Below, one piece after another: positions 17,137 to 27,734 of a stretch of DNA of 64,000 nt. The stretch covers positions 1 to 64,000 of the forward strand of contig NZ_JACBGE010000018.1 of assembly GCF_021401345.1 (NCBI RefSeq). The letters are read 5' to 3'. The notes under the pieces were generated by a model, which saw only the letters and a list, made by a program, of their open reading frames with translations, did no database searches and was not told where the DNA came from. The translations under genes were made by a program, and so were the position numbers. Every line of letters begins with the position of its first letter. Position 1 is the stretch's first letter. The DNA is from Hydrogenophaga sp. NFH-34. Its GTDB lineage: Bacteria > Pseudomonadota > Gammaproteobacteria > Burkholderiales > Burkholderiaceae_C.

Positions 17137-19047
17137 TCAGATCGGGACCCGCGTGCCCAGTTCCACCACCGCGTTGCCCGGCAGGCGAAAGAACTCCACC
17201 ACGCCGCCCGCGTTCTGGCTCATGGTGGCGAACAGCTTTTCGCGCCAGTGCGCCATGCCGCTGCCCCGCGTGGGCACCACGGTCTCGCGGCTGAGGAAGT
17301 AGCTGGTTTCGAACAGCGGTACCGCCAGCCCGTGCGAGGCGGTCAGCTCCAGAGCCTTGGGCACGTCGGGTGTGTTCATGAAGCCGTAGTTGACTTGCAC
17401 CCGCCAGAAGCCGTGGTCCAGCGCCTGCACGTCCACCCGGCGCTCCATCGGCACCCAGGGCACGTCGTGGAAGCGCACCGTGAGGATCACGTTGCGTGCG
17501 TGCAGCACCTGGTTGTGTCTGAGGTTGTGCAGCAGGGCCTGTGGCACGGTGTCGGGGTCGGCCACCGCGTACACGGCGGTGCGCTCTGCGCGGTTCACGC
17601 TGCGCGGGTCCAGTTGGTTGATGAAGTCCTGCAACACCAGGCCGTCGTGGCGGATGCTCTCCATCAGCAGTTCGCGCCCTCGCCGCCAGGTGCTCATCAG
17701 CACGAACAGCAGCAGCCCCAGCGTGAGCGGGAACCAGCCGCCGTCGAGGAACTTGATGGCGCAGCCGGCCACCAGCAATGCGTCGATGGCCAGGAAGAAG
17801 ACCGTGGCGCCCATCGCCACCGGTGCCGGCATGCGCCAGCCCTCGCGCACCACGAAGTAGGTCAACACGGTGGTGATCATCATGGTCAGCGTGACGGCGA
17901 TGCCGTAAGCGCTGGCCAGGGCCGACGAGCTTCGGAAGAACAGCACCACGGCCAGCACGCCCACCAGCAGTGCCCAGTTGACGCCGGGCACGTAGATCTG
18001 CCCTTTCTCCCGTGCGCTGGTGTAGCGCACCCGCATGCGCGGCAAAAAGCCCAACTGGATGGCCTGCTTGGTCAGCGAGTAGGCGCCGGAGATCACGGCC
18101 TGCGAGGCGATGATGGCGGCCAGCGTGGCCAGCACCAGCGCGGGCAGCAGCCAGGCTTCGGGGAATTGGCGGTAGAAAGGGTTCTGGATGGCCGACGGGT
18201 CGCCCATCAGCAGTGCGCCCTGGCCCAGGTAGTTCAGCGCCAGGCCGGGCATCACCAGACCGGTCCAGGCGATCTGGATCGGCTTGCGGCCAAAGTGGCC
18301 CATGTCGGCGTACAGCGCTTCGGCGCCGGTCAGTGCCAGCACGATGGCGCCCACCGCTGCGAAGACATGCCAGCCGCGGCCCGACAGAAACTCCCAGGCG
18401 TGCAGGGGGTTCAGCGCCGCCAGGATGGCCGGCTGCTGCGCGATGTGCCAGGCGCCTGCGGCACCGAGGACGGTGAACCACAGCACGATGATGGGCCCGA
18501 AGAAGCGGCCCACCACCGCGGTGCCGAAGCGCTGCATCAGGAACAGGCCAATCAGGATGGCCACGGTGGCCGGCACCACATACGGCTTGAGCGCGGGGGT
18601 GACCACCTCCAGCCCTTCCATGGCACCGAGCACGGAGATGGCCGGGGTGATCAGGCTGTCGCCGTAGAACAGCGTGGCGCCGAACACGCCAAGCAGCAGC
18701 AAGGCGTTGCGCAGGGCAGGGCGCTGCCCCACCGCGCGGGCGGCCAGCGCGGTCAGCGCCAGGCCACCGCCTTCGCCGTGGTTGTCGGCGCGCAGGATCA
18801 GGATCACGTACTTGAGCGTGACCACCAGCATCAGCGCCCAGAAGATGGTCGAGACCGCGCCGATCAGGTGCGGTGCGTCCAGCGGCACGCCCGTGTGCGG
18901 CGCAAAGATTTCCTTGACGGTGTAGAGCGGGCTGGTGCCAATGTCGCCGTAGACCACGCCGATGGCGGCCAACGTCAGGGCGGCCAGGCCCTGCTGGCCG
19001 GCAGGGTGGGGTGCCGCATCGGTGGCGGCGGTGTCGGGGTTCTGCAT
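17137..19047 (-). CDS. kup: Low-affinity potassium uptake protein Kup
   Basis: A protein of 636 residues, the normal Kup/Trk-D length. The N-terminal half has twelve membrane helices, beginning [20 protein letters not shown] with the conserved Gly-Asp-Ile-Gly-Thr-Ser-Pro-Leu-Tyr motif, followed by [10 protein letters not shown] and [20 protein letters not shown]. The C-terminal cytoplasmic domain ends in [10 protein letters not shown]. Kup imports potassium with protons at the inner membrane. Its upstream region holds repeat copy B and then kdpE/kdpD on the same strand, so a potassium-responsive regulator pair sits next to the transporter. Confidence 0.95.
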   Translation of the reverse strand: MQNPDTAATDAAPHPAGQQGLAALTLAAIGVVYGDIGTSPLYTVKEIFAPHTGVPLDAPHLIGAVSTIFWALMLVVTLKYVILILRADNHGEGGGLALTALAARAVGQRPALRNALLLLGVFGATLFYGDSLITPAISVLGAMEGLEVVTPALKPYVVPATVAILIGLFLMQRFGTAVVGRFFGPIIVLWFTVLGAAGAWHIAQQPAILAALNPLHAWEFLSGRGWHVFAAVGAIVLALTGAEALYADMGHFGRKPIQIAWTGLVMPGLALNYLGQGALLMGDPSAIQNPFYRQFPEAWLLPALVLATLAAIIASQAVISGAYSLTKQAIQLGFLPRMRVRYTSAREKGQIYVPGVNWALLVGVLAVVLFFRSSSALASAYGIAVTLTMMITTVLTYFVVREGWRMPAPVAMGATVFFLAIDALLVAGCAIKFLDGGWFPLTLGLLLFVLMSTWRRGRELLMESIRHDGLVLQDFINQLDPRSVNRAERTAVYAVADPDTVPQALLHNLRHNQVLHARNVILTVRFHDVPWVPMERRVDVQALDHGFWRVQVNYGFMNTPDVPKALELTASHGLAVPLFETSYFLSRETVVPTRGSGMAHWREKLFATMSQNAGGVVEFFRLPGNAVVELGTRVPI

Positions 19048-19172
19048 GAAAGCTCCGTGGAAACACAGGCCATCACGATGCGCCGACGCGCATCAGGAAC
19101 GCATAAGTGGAGAAAGGGCGACACCCAAACACATCCGGCGCGAAGTGTCTGATCCAGGGCCCCCGTGGAACG

Positions 19173-19244
19173 GGCTTGGCCCGGCCACAGGGTGCGTCCC
19201 CCCGCGCAGCAGGGGGGACGGCCGCGTCAGCGGCGCAGGGGGGC
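19173..19244. repeat. GC-rich two-hairpin interspersed repeat, copy B
   Basis: This unit runs from GGCTTGGCC to a GGGGGGC end that directly abuts the kdpE stop codon (TAA at 19245-19247, read on the minus strand). On the minus strand it forms GCCGC-TGAC-GCGGC and then the perfect 8-bp hairpin GTCCCCCC-TGCTGCGC-GGGGGGAC. It shares order, arms and orientation with copy A (15310-15372). Placement at the 3' end of kdpE, between kdpE and kup, suits a terminator-like role. Low-copy evidence: two copies seen in this window. Confidence 0.65.
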
Positions 19245-19946
19245 TTACTCAGCTTCAGCCAGGCGGTATCCGACACCCGGTTCGGTCAACAGGTGCTGCG
19301 GATCGGCGCTGTCGGCCTCCAGCTTGGCGCGCAACTGGCCCATGTACAGGCGCAGGTAGTGCGTCTGCTCCACGTGTTCGGCGCCCCACACATCGGCCAG
19401 CAACTGGCGGTGCGTCACCACCTGGCCGGCCTGGCGCACCAGCCGGGCCAACAGCGCGTATTCGGTGGGCGTGAGGTGCACATCGGCCTCGGCCAGCCGC
19501 ACTCGGCGCGCCTTCAGGTCCACATCGAGCGGGCCGTGGCGGTAGTGCAGCAGCGCGGGCTCGCTGTGGCGCCCGCGGCGGCGCAGGGCCACGCGCATGC
19601 GCGCCAGCAGCTCGCCGATACCGAAGGGCTTGACCAGGTAGTCGTCGGCCCCGTCGTCCAGCAGGCGGATCTTCTGGCCCTCGGCCTCGCGGGCCGAGAT
19701 CACGATCACCGGCGTGCCGCCGTTGCGCCGCAGCTCGGCCAGCAGGGCCTGGCCGTCGCCGTCGGGCAGGCCCAGGTCGAGCAGCACCAGGTCGATGGGC
19801 TCGCCCGGCGGGCAGTGCTCCAACTGCGCCCGCGCGTCCGCCAGGCTGGCCGCGGTGCGAACGTCGTGGCCTTCGATGGACAGGGCCTCGCGCAGCGAGT
19901 TGCGCAGCACCCGGTCGTCCTCCACCAGCAGCACGCGGTGGCTCAT
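19245..19946 (-). CDS. kdpE: KdpE-like response regulator
   Basis: A protein of 233 residues of the OmpR/PhoB type. The receiver domain has the acidic pair Asp10/Asp11 (LLVEDDRVL), the phospho-acceptor Asp57 in VLLDLGLPDGDG and a conserved VKPFG lysine. The C-terminal winged helix contains HLTPTEYALLARLVRQAGQV and THYLRLYMGQLRAKLEAD, close to KdpE. It overlaps the sensor kinase gene by 4 bases. In most bacteria KdpE controls kdpFABC; no kdp transporter genes are visible here and kup follows instead. Confidence 0.88.
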   Translation of the reverse strand: MSHRVLLVEDDRVLRNSLREALSIEGHDVRTAASLADARAQLEHCPPGEPIDLVLLDLGLPDGDGQALLAELRRNGGTPVIVISAREAEGQKIRLLDDGADDYLVKPFGIGELLARMRVALRRRGRHSEPALLHYRHGPLDVDLKARRVRLAEADVHLTPTEYALLARLVRQAGQVVTHRQLLADVWGAEHVEQTHYLRLYMGQLRAKLEADSADPQHLLTEPGVGYRLAEAE

Positions 19947-21490
19947 GCCGGTGCCTCCTTCGCCTCGGGGGCCGGTGGCGGCGGGCCATCGCCGCGAAGT
20001 GGAAGCCGGCACTCGAAGCGGCAACCGCCTTCCGCGCGCGGGCGCATCAGCAGCTCGCCCTGGTGTGCGCGAGCGATGGCGCGGCACACGGCCAGGCCCA
20101 CGCCCGCTCCCCGGCCACCGTCCGCCCGTGGTTGCTCCGGTGCCGTGTCGCCGCGCTGGAACACCTCAAACACCTTTTCGCGCCAGGCCGGCGCGATGCC
20201 CGGTCCCCGGTCGCTCACGGCCAGCACCAGGTGTTCGCCGTCGCGCATGGCGTGCAGCTCCACCGGCGTTTCGGCCGGGCTGTACTTCAGGGCGTTGTCC
20301 AGCAGGTTGTCCAGCAGTTGCGACACCAGCATCGCGTCGCACCACAGCAGGGGCAGGGCGGGCTCCACCCAGGCGCGTACGCGGCCGCCCTCGGGCCGTC
20401 GCCGGGCCCGGCGCAGCACCGCGCCCACGATCTCTTCGGTCGACTCCCAGTCGCAGCGCAGCGCCACCGCCGGGGAGTCCAGCCGCGCCAACTGCAGGGT
20501 GTTGTCGGTCAGCCGCGCCAGTCGCTCGCTTTCTTCCACGATGCCGGCGGCCAGGCGCTGGCGCTGCGCGCCGTCCATGCGATCGCCCTGCTCCTGCAGG
20601 GCCGAGGCCGCGCCCATGATGGTGGCCAGCGGCGTGCGGTAGTCGTGCGAGATGGCGGCCAGCAGGGCGTTGCGCGTGGCCTGCAACTTGGCCTGCTCGC
20701 GCGCCTGCTGCTCCTGCGCCGTCATCAGCGAGCGGTGCAAGGCACTGCCCATCTGGTCGCACAGGGCCTGCAGGTGGGCGCGCAGCTCGGGGGCCTGTGG
20801 ATGCCGGGCCAGGCCGGTGACCAGGGCCGCCCCCAGGGTGATGCCCTTGCCGCGCAGCGGCAGGTAGGCATCGGGCAGTTCGTCGTAGCGGCCGCTGCCC
20901 GCGCCCATGGGCCGGCCGTCGCGCACGCACAGGGCCAGGCCGGCGCACTGTTCCGCGTCGGGTTCGCCCACCTGCAGGCTGGCGCTGTCGTCCGGCTGAG
21001 CGCCCAGTGCGCGCAGCACCGATACCGCCACCGGGCGCCCGGACGCCTCCTGCAGGGCCGCGCGCAGCGCCGCGGCGTGCGCGGCTGGGTCGCTGGCATC
21101 GCGCAGCGTGTCGCCCCACTGGCGCAGCCGCGCCTCCCGGCCGGCCACGGTTTGCGCGGTCTCGGCCAGGCGGCGCTGTCGGATCACCAGGCCCGCGATG
21201 ATCCAGTTCACCAGCAGCATCGCTACCAGCAGCAGCGCGTTCTGGTGCAGGTCAACGGTGAAGGTGAACTTCGGCGGTACGAAGAACCAGTTGAAAGCCA
21301 GCACCGCCAGGGCGCTGGCGCTCATGCTGGCCCAGCCGGGCAGCCAGAGTGCCGACAGAGCCGATGCCAGCACCAGCAGCATGGCCAGGTTGGCCAGCTC
21401 CAACTGCCCGTCCAGCCAGGCCATGGCCGCCCAGGCGGTGGCCCAGGCCAGCAGGGCGGGAATGAGGCGCGTGATGCCCGGACTTTTCAT
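19943..21490 (-). CDS. kdpD: Short KdpD-like sensor histidine kinase lacking the N-terminal KdpD domain
   Basis: A protein of 515 residues, much shorter than the ~890-residue KdpD of enterobacteria. It begins directly with the DUF4118 membrane region (four helices within residues 10-103, including FNWFFVPPKFTFTVD), then a GAF-like region, the H-box AAISHDYRTPLATIMG with His282, and N/G boxes (LLDNLLDNALKYSP, ADGGRGAGVGLAV). The N-terminal ATP-binding KdpD and universal-stress-protein-like domains, which tune potassium sensing, are absent. It overlaps kdpE by 4 bases. Inner membrane; signal likely potassium or ionic strength. Confidence 0.85.
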   Translation of the reverse strand: MKSPGITRLIPALLAWATAWAAMAWLDGQLELANLAMLLVLASALSALWLPGWASMSASALAVLAFNWFFVPPKFTFTVDLHQNALLLVAMLLVNWIIAGLVIRQRRLAETAQTVAGREARLRQWGDTLRDASDPAAHAAALRAALQEASGRPVAVSVLRALGAQPDDSASLQVGEPDAEQCAGLALCVRDGRPMGAGSGRYDELPDAYLPLRGKGITLGAALVTGLARHPQAPELRAHLQALCDQMGSALHRSLMTAQEQQAREQAKLQATRNALLAAISHDYRTPLATIMGAASALQEQGDRMDGAQRQRLAAGIVEESERLARLTDNTLQLARLDSPAVALRCDWESTEEIVGAVLRRARRRPEGGRVRAWVEPALPLLWCDAMLVSQLLDNLLDNALKYSPAETPVELHAMRDGEHLVLAVSDRGPGIAPAWREKVFEVFQRGDTAPEQPRADGGRGAGVGLAVCRAIARAHQGELLMRPRAEGGCRFECRLPLRGDGPPPPAPEAKEAPA

Positions 21491-21597
21491 GACCAGAGCC
21501 TAACGCCATGGGCGTCAGGAAAACATATGGATGGGCCGTGTCTCGGTGGATTGATCCCTGTCAGGCGGCCAAAAGGCGGGCTGTGGGATAGTGCCAC

Positions 21598-22332
<735 letters not shown>

Positions 22333-22362
22333 GGGCATGAGCGCCACACCGGACCGCCGACC

Positions 22363-24732
22363 GTGAGCACGCTGCACACCAAACTCTGGCGCGACCTGAC
22401 GCGCCTGCGTGCCCAGGTGCTGACCATCGCCATGGTGGTCGCCATCGGCGTGGCGGGCTTCGTCGGCATGTTTGCGGTGCACGAGTCGCTCAAAGGCTCG
22501 CGCGACGCCTTCTACCGCGACAACCGGCTCGCCGACGTGTTCGTGGGCGTCAAGCGCGCGCCCCGGCATCTGGGCGAACGGCTGGCGGCCATCCACGGCG
22601 TGGCCGACGTCAAGCTCGATGTGCTGTTCGACGCGCAGGTCGATCTGCCCGGCGTGATCCCGCCCGTCACCGGCCGCTTCATCGCGCTCGACCTGTCGGC
22701 CGCGCACGCGGGCCGCCAGGGCCTGAACGCGCTCACGCTCAAGCACGGACGCTGGCCCGAACGCGGCAGCGAGCTGGAGGCGCTCGTCAGCGACCGCTTT
22801 GCCGCCGCGCGCCAGCTCCAGCCCGGCGACGAGGTTCACGCCATCCTCAACGGCCGGCGCGAGCGCTTGCGCATCGTCGGCACCGCCGTCACGCCCGAAT
22901 ACGTGTTTGCCGCGCAGGCCAGCGCGCCCGACGACACGTCTTTCGGCATCTGGTGGATCGACGGCCAGCGCCTGACCGAGCAGTTCGACATGGAAGGCGC
23001 CTTCAACCAGGCGTCGCTGAGCCTGTATGCGGGCGTGCCCGTGACGGCGGTGCGGGCCGAGGTGGACCGGCTGCTGGCCGCCTACGGCAGCGTCGGTGCG
23101 GTCGGGCGTGACGGCCAGCTCTCCACGAAGATCGTGGACGACGAGCTGTCGCAACTGAAGGTCATGGGCACGGTGCTGCCGGCCATCTTCCTGGCGGTGG
23201 CGATGTTCATCCTCAACGTGGTGCTCAGCCGCCAGGTCGCCACGCAGCGCAGCCAGATCGCCGCGCTCAAGGCGCTGGGTTACCCCGACGGCGCCATCGC
23301 GTGGCACTACACCCAGCTCGCGCTGGTGATTGCGGGGCTGGGTGTGCTGGCCGGACTGGCGCTGAGCGAGTTCATCGGCCGCGGCATGCTCAGCCTCTAC
23401 GACGAGGTGTTCCGCTTCAACGGCCTGGCCTATGTGATGAGCCCCTGGCTGCTGCTGGCCTCGGGCCTGATCGCTGCGCTGGCCGCCACCGCCGGCACCT
23501 GGACCGCGATCCGGTCCGTGGTGCGGCTGCACCCCGCGCAGGCCATGCTGCCGCCCGCGCCGCCGCTGTATTCGAAGACGCTGGTCGAACGCCTGGGCCT
23601 GGGGCGTTTCCTGTCCACCGGTGCACGCATGGTGGTGCGCCAGGTCGAGCGCCGGCCGCTGCGGGCGGCCTTCACCGTCACCGGCATTGCGCTGGCGGTG
23701 GCGCTGCAGATTTCGGGCGCCTTCTGGCTCGACGCCATCGCCCACATCGCCGACGTGCAGTTCCGCCAGGTGCAGCAGGGCGACGTGCTGGTCAACTTCC
23801 GCCACCCGGTGCCGCGCACCGTGGTGCAAGACCTGCTGCGCTTGCCCGGTGTGATCCGGGCCGAGCCCTACCGCACCGAACCGGTCAAAGTCAGCCTGCG
23901 GGGTCGCAGCGAGGACACTGCGCTCAGCGGCTACCGGGGCGACGCGCAACTGCTGCGGGTGGTCGACGAAACCCGCGGCGCCGTCGCCATGCCGGCGCAC
24001 GGTGTGGTGCTTTCGGCATTGCTGGCCGAATCGCTGGGCGCGCGCGTGGGCGACCGCATCACGCTGGACTTCCGCCTCTGGAACCGGCGCCAGGTGCGGG
24101 TGGAGGTGGTCGATGTCGTGCACACCATGTTCGGCAAATTGCTGTTCATGAACCTCGACGCCATGAACCGTCTGGCCGGTGATGGCGACGGCGTGGCCGA
24201 CGCGGCGCTGCAGGTCGACCCCGCTGCCATGACCGCGTTCTGGACCGCCGTGAAGAATGCGCCCACCATCGCCTCGGTCTTCGACAAGGCGGGCTCTTAC
24301 CAAGCCTTCGACCAACGCACGCAGAAGAACATGGGCATCTTCAGCGGCATCCTCACCGTGTTTGCCATCGCCATGGCGGTGGGCATCATCTACAACGCGG
24401 CGCGCATCTCGCTGTCCGAGCGCGCCTGGGAACTGGCGAGCCTGCGTGTGCTGGGCATGACCCGGGCCGAGGTTTCGGTGCTGCTGCTGGCCGAGCTGGG
24501 CGCCGAACTGCTGATCGCGCTGCCCATCGGGGCCGGGCTCGGTTACGGGCTGGCCAGCGCGATGATGGCACTGATGGCCAGCGACGCGATCGATTTTCCC
24601 GTGGTGATCAACCCGTCGACCTACGCGTCGGCGGCCCTGATCGTGCTGGCCGCCGGGGTGGCCAGTGCTTTGCTGGTGCGCCGGCAGATTGACCGGCTGG
24701 ACCTCGTGTCCGTGTTGAAGGTGCGCGAATGA
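22363..24732 (+). CDS. ABC transporter permease with two FtsX domains
   Basis: A protein of 789 residues starting at GTG 22363. The N-terminal helix ([20 protein letters not shown]) is followed by a large periplasmic MacB-like domain, three helices (for example [19 protein letters not shown]), a second periplasmic domain, and a C-terminal FtsX unit ([20 protein letters not shown], ... [14 protein letters not shown]). Two FtsX units in one chain is the pattern of non-canonical MacB/Lol-like mechanotransmission transporters. It overlaps the downstream adaptor gene by 4 bases. Likely exports or extracts a hydrophobic compound or lipid across the envelope; substrate unknown. Confidence 0.85.
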   Translation: MSTLHTKLWRDLTRLRAQVLTIAMVVAIGVAGFVGMFAVHESLKGSRDAFYRDNRLADVFVGVKRAPRHLGERLAAIHGVADVKLDVLFDAQVDLPGVIPPVTGRFIALDLSAAHAGRQGLNALTLKHGRWPERGSELEALVSDRFAAARQLQPGDEVHAILNGRRERLRIVGTAVTPEYVFAAQASAPDDTSFGIWWIDGQRLTEQFDMEGAFNQASLSLYAGVPVTAVRAEVDRLLAAYGSVGAVGRDGQLSTKIVDDELSQLKVMGTVLPAIFLAVAMFILNVVLSRQVATQRSQIAALKALGYPDGAIAWHYTQLALVIAGLGVLAGLALSEFIGRGMLSLYDEVFRFNGLAYVMSPWLLLASGLIAALAATAGTWTAIRSVVRLHPAQAMLPPAPPLYSKTLVERLGLGRFLSTGARMVVRQVERRPLRAAFTVTGIALAVALQISGAFWLDAIAHIADVQFRQVQQGDVLVNFRHPVPRTVVQDLLRLPGVIRAEPYRTEPVKVSLRGRSEDTALSGYRGDAQLLRVVDETRGAVAMPAHGVVLSALLAESLGARVGDRITLDFRLWNRRQVRVEVVDVVHTMFGKLLFMNLDAMNRLAGDGDGVADAALQVDPAAMTAFWTAVKNAPTIASVFDKAGSYQAFDQRTQKNMGIFSGILTVFAIAMAVGIIYNAARISLSERAWELASLRVLGMTRAEVSVLLLAELGAELLIALPIGAGLGYGLASAMMALMASDAIDFPVVINPSTYASAALIVLAAGVASALLVRRQIDRLDLVSVLKVRE

Positions 24733-25964
24733 CTCAGAAGACCCAATGGAAGCCCGCCCGCCGCTGGGGCGTGGGGGTGGCGGCACTGGCCGCGGTGGCG
24801 GTGCTGGTGTGGGCGGCCTACCGGCCAAGGCCCATGGACGTGGAAACCGCCACGGTGACCGAAGGCCGCTTTGAACAGGTGATCGAAGAAGACGGCCAGT
24901 TGCGCCTGCAGCACCGTTACCTGATCACCGCGCCCACCGCCGCGCAGTTGCAGCGGCCCACGCTCAAGGTGGGCGATGTGGTGCAGGCCGGCGACGTGGT
25001 CGCCGTGCTCGCGCCCGCGGCGTCGCAACTCATCGACCCGCGCACCCGCAGCGTGCTGCAGCAGCGCGTGGGCAGCGCCGACGCCGCCGTGGCCGCCGCC
25101 CGTGCCAACGTGCAGCGCGCCCAGGCCGCGCTGGCCCAGGCCACGCTCGACGCCGAGCGGTCTGCCCAGCTGGCACAGGACAACTTCATCGCCGCGTCGG
25201 CGCGCGACCAGAGCCGCCTGGCGCGCGAGGCCGCCGCGCAGGCGCTGAAGGCCGCGCAGGCCGAACAGAACGCCGCCGAGCACGCCGCCAGCGAAGCCCG
25301 TGCGGCCCTCGGTTGGGCAGAACCAAGCGGCAGCGGCGTCAGACCGGGCCAGACAGCGGGAGGGTGGTCGCTCAAGAGCCCCGTCAGTGGCCGCGTCATC
25401 AAGCTGCACAAGGACAGCAGCGAACCCGTGCAGGCCGGCGCACCGCTGCTGGAGATCGGCGACACCGGCGCCATGGAGGCGGTGATCGACGTGCTCTCGG
25501 GCGATGCGCCCCGCATCGCCACCGGCGCGGCGGTGCAACTCGCCACCGGTCGCAACCAGCCGCCGCTGGCAGGGCAGGTGGTGCGCGTGGACCCGGTGGC
25601 CTTCACCAAGACCTCGGCCCTGGGCATTGAAGAACAGCGCGTCAACATCACCGTGGCGCTGAACGCACCCGCTGCGGAACTGCAGAAACTCGGCGACGGT
25701 TTCCGTGTCGACGCGCGCATCACCGTCTCGGCCCAGGACGGGGCCTTGCTCGTGCCCTCGGCCGCGCTGGTGAGGCAGGGCGAAGGCTGGCAGGTGTTCG
25801 TGTTGCAAGCCGGCAAAGCCCGCGCGAGGGCGGTGAGCTTCCGCGACCGCAATGCCGACAGCGCTTGGGTGAAGGAAGGGCTGAAGGCGGGGGAGACGGT
25901 GGTGCTTTATCCAGGGAGCGGGATGAAGGATGGGCAGCCGGTGAAGGGTAAGCGGGCAGCCTAA
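24729..25964 (+). CDS. Periplasmic adaptor (membrane-fusion) protein of the HlyD family
   Basis: A protein of 411 residues. A single N-terminal anchor (WGVGVAALAAVAVLVWAAY, about 13-31) is followed by a lipoyl/barrel region, a long alanine/glutamine-rich coiled-coil hairpin (about 105-200) and a second half ending in a beta-barrel domain (RVDARITVSAQDGALLVPSA). It would bridge the FtsX permease to the outer membrane; no outer-membrane channel gene is adjacent. Start overlaps the permease stop (ATGA). Confidence 0.87.
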   Translation: MTQKTQWKPARRWGVGVAALAAVAVLVWAAYRPRPMDVETATVTEGRFEQVIEEDGQLRLQHRYLITAPTAAQLQRPTLKVGDVVQAGDVVAVLAPAASQLIDPRTRSVLQQRVGSADAAVAAARANVQRAQAALAQATLDAERSAQLAQDNFIAASARDQSRLAREAAAQALKAAQAEQNAAEHAASEARAALGWAEPSGSGVRPGQTAGGWSLKSPVSGRVIKLHKDSSEPVQAGAPLLEIGDTGAMEAVIDVLSGDAPRIATGAAVQLATGRNQPPLAGQVVRVDPVAFTKTSALGIEEQRVNITVALNAPAAELQKLGDGFRVDARITVSAQDGALLVPSAALVRQGEGWQVFVLQAGKARARAVSFRDRNADSAWVKEGLKAGETVVLYPGSGMKDGQPVKGKRAA

Positions 25965-26090
25965 CCGCGTTGGACTCAGCGCGGACAGACGACCACGATC
26001 TGAAAAAACTGCCCGTCAATGCGATGGCGGCAGCACAGCCGGCCTGTTGGAGCCGCTTGGTGATGCTTTCAGGGACCGCCGTTGGTTGCG

Positions 26091-27029
26091 TCAGCGGGAG
26101 ACTGCCTGTTTCTCTCCGCTCTGTGGGCTCGTTCGGCTGCAATCCATCACCGTGCTTCTGAACCAGTGGTGTGCAGGGTCTGAATCTCGCCGAATGTGCC
26201 ACGCTTGCTGGAATGGGAAGCGGGGTAGTTTGAACGGTGGCGTGAACTGCATCAGCTCTTGACCATGGAGCACTGGATCCAGCGTTCGACTGGCAACGGT
26301 CAGAATCAAATCGGTGTCTGTCAGTACTTTCGTCGACGCGCTCCAATGCGGCAGAACGAGTGCAATGTGCCTGTGCAGCCCTTGAGCGGCCAAGGCCGAA
26401 TCGATTTCGTTGTCGGCATCCGGTCTGGTGGCCACCAGCACATGCGGACGCGCCAGCCACTGGGCCAGCGAGAGCTTGCCGCGCAAGGGCAGCGAGCGCT
26501 TGTCGGCCACGCTGATGAAGTGTTCCTGGAACAGGGTTTCGACCCAGATGTTGCTCGGGGTGTCTGGGAAAACGCCCAGGGCCATATCGATCTCGCCATC
26601 CCCGAGCTGGGCCAGCATGGCCTCGCGGCTCGCTTGGCAAACGGCTATGTCGATGCCCGGCGCCTGATCGCGCAGCCGTTTGACCAACGTCGGTAGCACC
26701 AAATGGGCCGCATAGTCAGACATGGCGACGCGAAAGTGTCGTACGGCCTGGTGCGGGTCAAAGGCGCCTTCTCGCAGCAACGAGGTGAGTTGATTCAGGG
26801 CCGCTTCCAGAGGGCGTTGCAAATCCTGGGCGCGTGGTGTCAACGCCATCGCTGCGCCTCGCCGGGTCAGCAAGGGGTCTTTGAAAATCTCTCGTAGCTG
26901 CGCCAGTGCATGGCTGACCGCTGGTTGGCTCTTGTGCAGCCGCCGTGCAGCCCGCGTGACGTGTTGTTCTGCGAGCAAAGCATGGAGCGTCAGCAGCAGA
27001 TTGAGGTCAATGCGTCGGAGGTCATCCAT
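26091..27029 (-). CDS. LysR-family regulator
   Basis: A protein of 312 residues. Beginning DLRRIDLNLLLTLHALLAEQ, then HKSQPAVSHALAQLREIFKD gives the winged helix-turn-helix of the NodD/NahR-like branch. The effector region includes GDGEIDMALGVFPD and the late ILTVASRTLD. It is divergent from a small DMT transporter, with a perfect palindrome in the short spacer. A 126-base spacer to the convergent HlyD gene shows no clear feature. Confidence 0.87.
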   Translation of the reverse strand: MDDLRRIDLNLLLTLHALLAEQHVTRAARRLHKSQPAVSHALAQLREIFKDPLLTRRGAAMALTPRAQDLQRPLEAALNQLTSLLREGAFDPHQAVRHFRVAMSDYAAHLVLPTLVKRLRDQAPGIDIAVCQASREAMLAQLGDGEIDMALGVFPDTPSNIWVETLFQEHFISVADKRSLPLRGKLSLAQWLARPHVLVATRPDADNEIDSALAAQGLHRHIALVLPHWSASTKVLTDTDLILTVASRTLDPVLHGQELMQFTPPFKLPRFPFQQAWHIRRDSDPAHHWFRSTVMDCSRTSPQSGEKQAVSR

Positions 27030-27052
27030 TCAACGAATGATGCCTGTTTGAA

Positions 27053-27072
27053 ATAAGAATTTCCATTCTTAT
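27053..27072. promoter_or_regulatory. Perfect AT-rich palindrome, putative LysR operator
   Basis: ATAAGAAT-TTCC-ATTCTTAT, an inverted repeat with 8-bp arms, lies in the AT-rich spacer between the LysR gene (start 27029) and the DMT transporter (start 27127). This spacer is clearly richer in A and T than its surroundings. The placement fits autoregulation and control of the transporter. Visible symmetry; function inferred. Confidence 0.55.
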
Positions 27073-27126
27073 ATCGAATACATGAACATCCGGCATGTTC
27101 TTTCACCTGTGACGAGGCGTTTCCGC

Positions 27127-27642
27127 ATGCAGTGGTCTTCTTCTCTTTCCGGTTTGTTTCCCATGGTGATTGCTTTGGTGGCTGGTGCTGTCGTGCCTTT
27201 CCAGGCGGCAAGCAACGCGGCATTGGGGCGTGCGCTCGGGCATCCGTTGTGGGCCACGCTGTCTTCTCTGGCTGTCAGCGTACTGGTCATCGTGCCGCTG
27301 ATGGTGCTGCTGCGGGTTCCTGCACCGGCGTTAGGTGCTGCGGCGCAGGGGCCGGCGTGGTGGTGGCTCGGTGGTGTGGCCGGGGTGGTCTATATCACTG
27401 CCGCACTGGTATTGACGCCCAAGCTGGGCGCGGCCAGCTTTATTGTCAGCGTCATTGCGGGGCAGATGCTGGCATCGCTTCTGATCGACCATTACGGCTT
27501 GATGGGACTGACGCCCAAGCCTGCTGGTGCGTGGCGGATCGTGGGCATTTTGCTGATCCTGGTGGGCATGGTCGTTGTGCAGATGAGCCGTTCGCCTGCG
27601 GCCCATGCGTCTGGCCCGGCGCCTTCCGGCGGGTGGCGGTAA
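27127..27642 (+). CDS. DMT-superfamily transporter (YdcZ/DUF606 type)
   Basis: A small membrane protein of 171 residues with five hydrophobic segments: LFPMVIALVAGAVVPFQAAS, ATLSSLAVSVLVIVPLMVLL, WWLGGVAGVVYITAALVLTP, ASFIVSVIAGQMLASLLID and IVGILLILVGMVVVQMS. This is the pattern of the five-helix YdcZ/DUF606 branch of the drug/metabolite transporters. I preferred ATG 27127 because a GAGG lies nine bases upstream; an in-frame ATG at 27082 falls in the promoter region. Divergent LysR is its likely regulator. Substrate unknown. Confidence 0.75.
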   Translation: MQWSSSLSGLFPMVIALVAGAVVPFQAASNAALGRALGHPLWATLSSLAVSVLVIVPLMVLLRVPAPALGAAAQGPAWWWLGGVAGVVYITAALVLTPKLGAASFIVSVIAGQMLASLLIDHYGLMGLTPKPAGAWRIVGILLILVGMVVVQMSRSPAAHASGPAPSGGWR

Positions 27643-27734
27643 GGGGCGTTTGGTGTGTGCAAACGCCTGCTGCCATAACCCCGGTCCTGCCCGCAAACAT
27701 CTTCAAACACCGACCCAACCGCGATGCACCACCG

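Noticed and set aside
19943-21490. Complete Kdp potassium system
   Set aside because: No kdpFABC genes are visible in the window and KdpD is short; the call is limited to a KdpD-like sensor.
25965-26090. Possible small gene in the convergent spacer
   Set aside because: Only short frames without ribosome-binding sites or known motifs; treated as non-coding.
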